From Desulfurococcales archaeon (lineage in GTDB: Archaea > Thermoproteota > Thermoprotei_A > Sulfolobales > AG1), in contig JALXCO010000151.1 in the NCBI GenBank assembly GCA_026990885.1, forward strand, positions 1-5,944: DNA of 5,944 nt, read 5' to 3'. Shown here piece by piece: positions 4,890 to 5,944 of the stretch. The position numbers and the translations under genes were made by a program. Every line of letters begins with the position of its first letter. Positions within the stretch are counted from its first letter, which is position 1. A model generated the notes under the pieces. The model saw only the letters and a program-made list of their open reading frames with translations. It was not told where the DNA came from and made no database searches.

Positions 4890-5944
4890 ATGTATATTAT
4901 GCCCCCTAGAACAGGCCACGCTGGGTTTAGCGACAGCGCCTTCTACAGGGCCATCAAGATCGCGGTTGCATTATCTTTCTTTATTTTCCTCCTATATAAT
5001 CTACAGCCTGTCGAGGGCGCTGTGGCCAACCTAACGTACTTCGGTAGACACTCCCTATCTTTTCCGGAGGCTCTAGGAGGCAAATCAAGTATCGAGGCCT
5101 ACTCCCAGCTCATAAATGAGATAATAAGGAACTTCAGGTCTATAAGCTCTCTGGAGGCGCTATCTGAAGCCCTGAACCTGGTTGAGGAGTGCCCAACGCT
5201 CGAGTGCTTGGCGTATGAGCCGGAGCTAACCCAGAGGGTTACTGAGTCCCTCAGGAATCTATCTAGATCCAATATCGAGCCCAGGGATATAGCTGAGCAG
5301 GCTTTAACCGCTATAGAGGTTGTTGGGTTAACCGATAGCGAGCTCATAAACCTGATCGAGAACCCCGACCTGAGGACGCGTCTGGAGAATCTAGCATCGC
5401 TAAATAGGGAGAGGCTTTACGAGGAGATTCAGGAGACTATGAATCTGGCTAGATGGATGTATAGTGAGGGATCTATAACCTCGATAGAGTATGCCGCCGC
5501 CCTAGAGCTTCTGAAGAGGATTTCTAGCTCGAGGGCTCTCGACGACTTAACGGTTATACTGTCTAGGGACCAGATCGATCTCATCAGAAACATCCTGACA
5601 GAGGCCTTCCAAAAGAGTGTTCCGTACGAGGATATAAGGGACCCCTGGCTCCTTGCTAGTGTTGGTGGTTCGGGGTACAGGTCCAGCAGTATAGATCTCA
5701 TAGATAGAATAAGATCCGACAGGCCGCTATCCAGAGAGTACCTATTCCCATCCCCACATGCAGCATTCACTTCTGGGCTTTCAACACTGTTTGGAGGCTC
5801 CTCATCAACCACAAATGTGGCCTTAATGTTTCTTGGGATCCTCATAATAGGGTTTCTCATCCTTGTTGAGTCAAACAGCATATCTAGAAATATAGATAGG
5901 ATCCTGAACAGAGTATCCAAAAACATATATAGCCTGAAGCTTAA
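4890..5944 (+). CDS. Uncharacterised membrane-anchored helical protein, C-terminus outside window
   Basis: The frame is open from ATG 4890 to the window end (351 codons, no stop). A second in-frame ATG at 4899 is possible; 4890 is preferred because of the TATA spacing. Residues 21-38 form a hydrophobic segment after basic residues, followed by PVEGA, which reads as a signal peptide or anchor with possible cleavage near 44. About 265 residues of mostly helical, Leu/Glu/Arg-rich sequence follow, with two N-glycosylation sequons (NLT near 47, NLS further on) that suit an outer-surface location. A second membrane segment spans about 310-326, then a basic start of a probably cytoplasmic tail (SRNIDRILNRVSKN). 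I do not recognise the family. The layout resembles archaeal proteins with a DUF4129 tail after the last membrane segment, but that part is not in the window. It follows the PiT gene by 41 bases and probably has its own promoter. Confidence 0.7.
   Translation, partial: MYIMPPRTGHAGFSDSAFYRAIKIAVALSFFIFLLYNLQPVEGAVANLTYFGRHSLSFPEALGGKSSIEAYSQLINEIIRNFRSISSLEALSEALNLVEECPTLECLAYEPELTQRVTESLRNLSRSNIEPRDIAEQALTAIEVVGLTDSELINLIENPDLRTRLENLASLNRERLYEEIQETMNLARWMYSEGSITSIEYAAALELLKRISSSRALDDLTVILSRDQIDLIRNILTEAFQKSVPYEDIRDPWLLASVGGSGYRSSSIDLIDRIRSDRPLSREYLFPSPHAAFTSGLSTLFGGSSSTTNVALMFLGILIIGFLILVESNSISRNIDRILNRVSKNIYSLKL

Noticed and set aside
5099..5926. Minus-strand open frames at 5099-5347 and 5429-5926
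   Set aside because: The plus strand is open over the whole region with a signal/anchor, a second membrane segment and consistent codon use. The minus frames look like complements of it.

Overview
The window looks like a piece of a crenarchaeal, probably hyperthermophilic, genome. The grounds are dense short intergenic gaps, Arg codons almost all AGG/AGA, heavy use of ATA for Ile, AT-rich TATA-like boxes about 20-30 bases before several start codons, and archaeal-type proteins (a DRG-like GTPase, a DUF47/PiT pair, a QueD-type enzyme). No species is named because nothing here fixes one. No rRNA, tRNA, CRISPR array, transposase or integrase is visible.

Layout. Positions 1-651 (minus) hold the N-terminal 217 codons of a DRG/OBG-type GTPase, cut by the window edge. 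A divergent intergenic region (652-805) carries a perfect 10-bp inverted repeat and a TATA-like box. It leads into a tight two-gene plus-strand unit: a BtuF-like protein without a signal peptide (806-1735) and, 11 bases later, an asparagine-synthetase-like ATP pyrophosphatase that lacks the glutaminase domain and ends in a zinc ribbon (1747-2715). Tail-to-tail with this is a QueD/6-pyruvoyltetrahydropterin-synthase-family gene on the minus strand (2755-3144). A 53-base divergent promoter region separates it from a DUF47 (PhoU-like) protein (3198-3881) and a PiT-family phosphate-transporter homologue (3925-4848). The window ends in an open plus-strand gene from 4890 for a helical protein with an N-terminal signal/anchor and a second membrane segment; its C-terminus is outside the window.

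How the genes fit together. DUF47 plus PiT is a well-known phosphate-uptake pairing, but here both copies of the PiT signature have lost their acidic residue. QueD fits synthesis of the 7-deazaguanine precursor of archaeosine in tRNA, though no other gene of that pathway is in the window. The BtuF-like/AsnB-like pair is the least explained part: a ligand-binding fold apparently kept in the cytoplasm, with exactly four cysteines all inside conserved motifs, next to an adenylating enzyme with no nitrogen-delivering domain of its own. It is the best candidate here for an uncharacterised system, but any joint function is inference.
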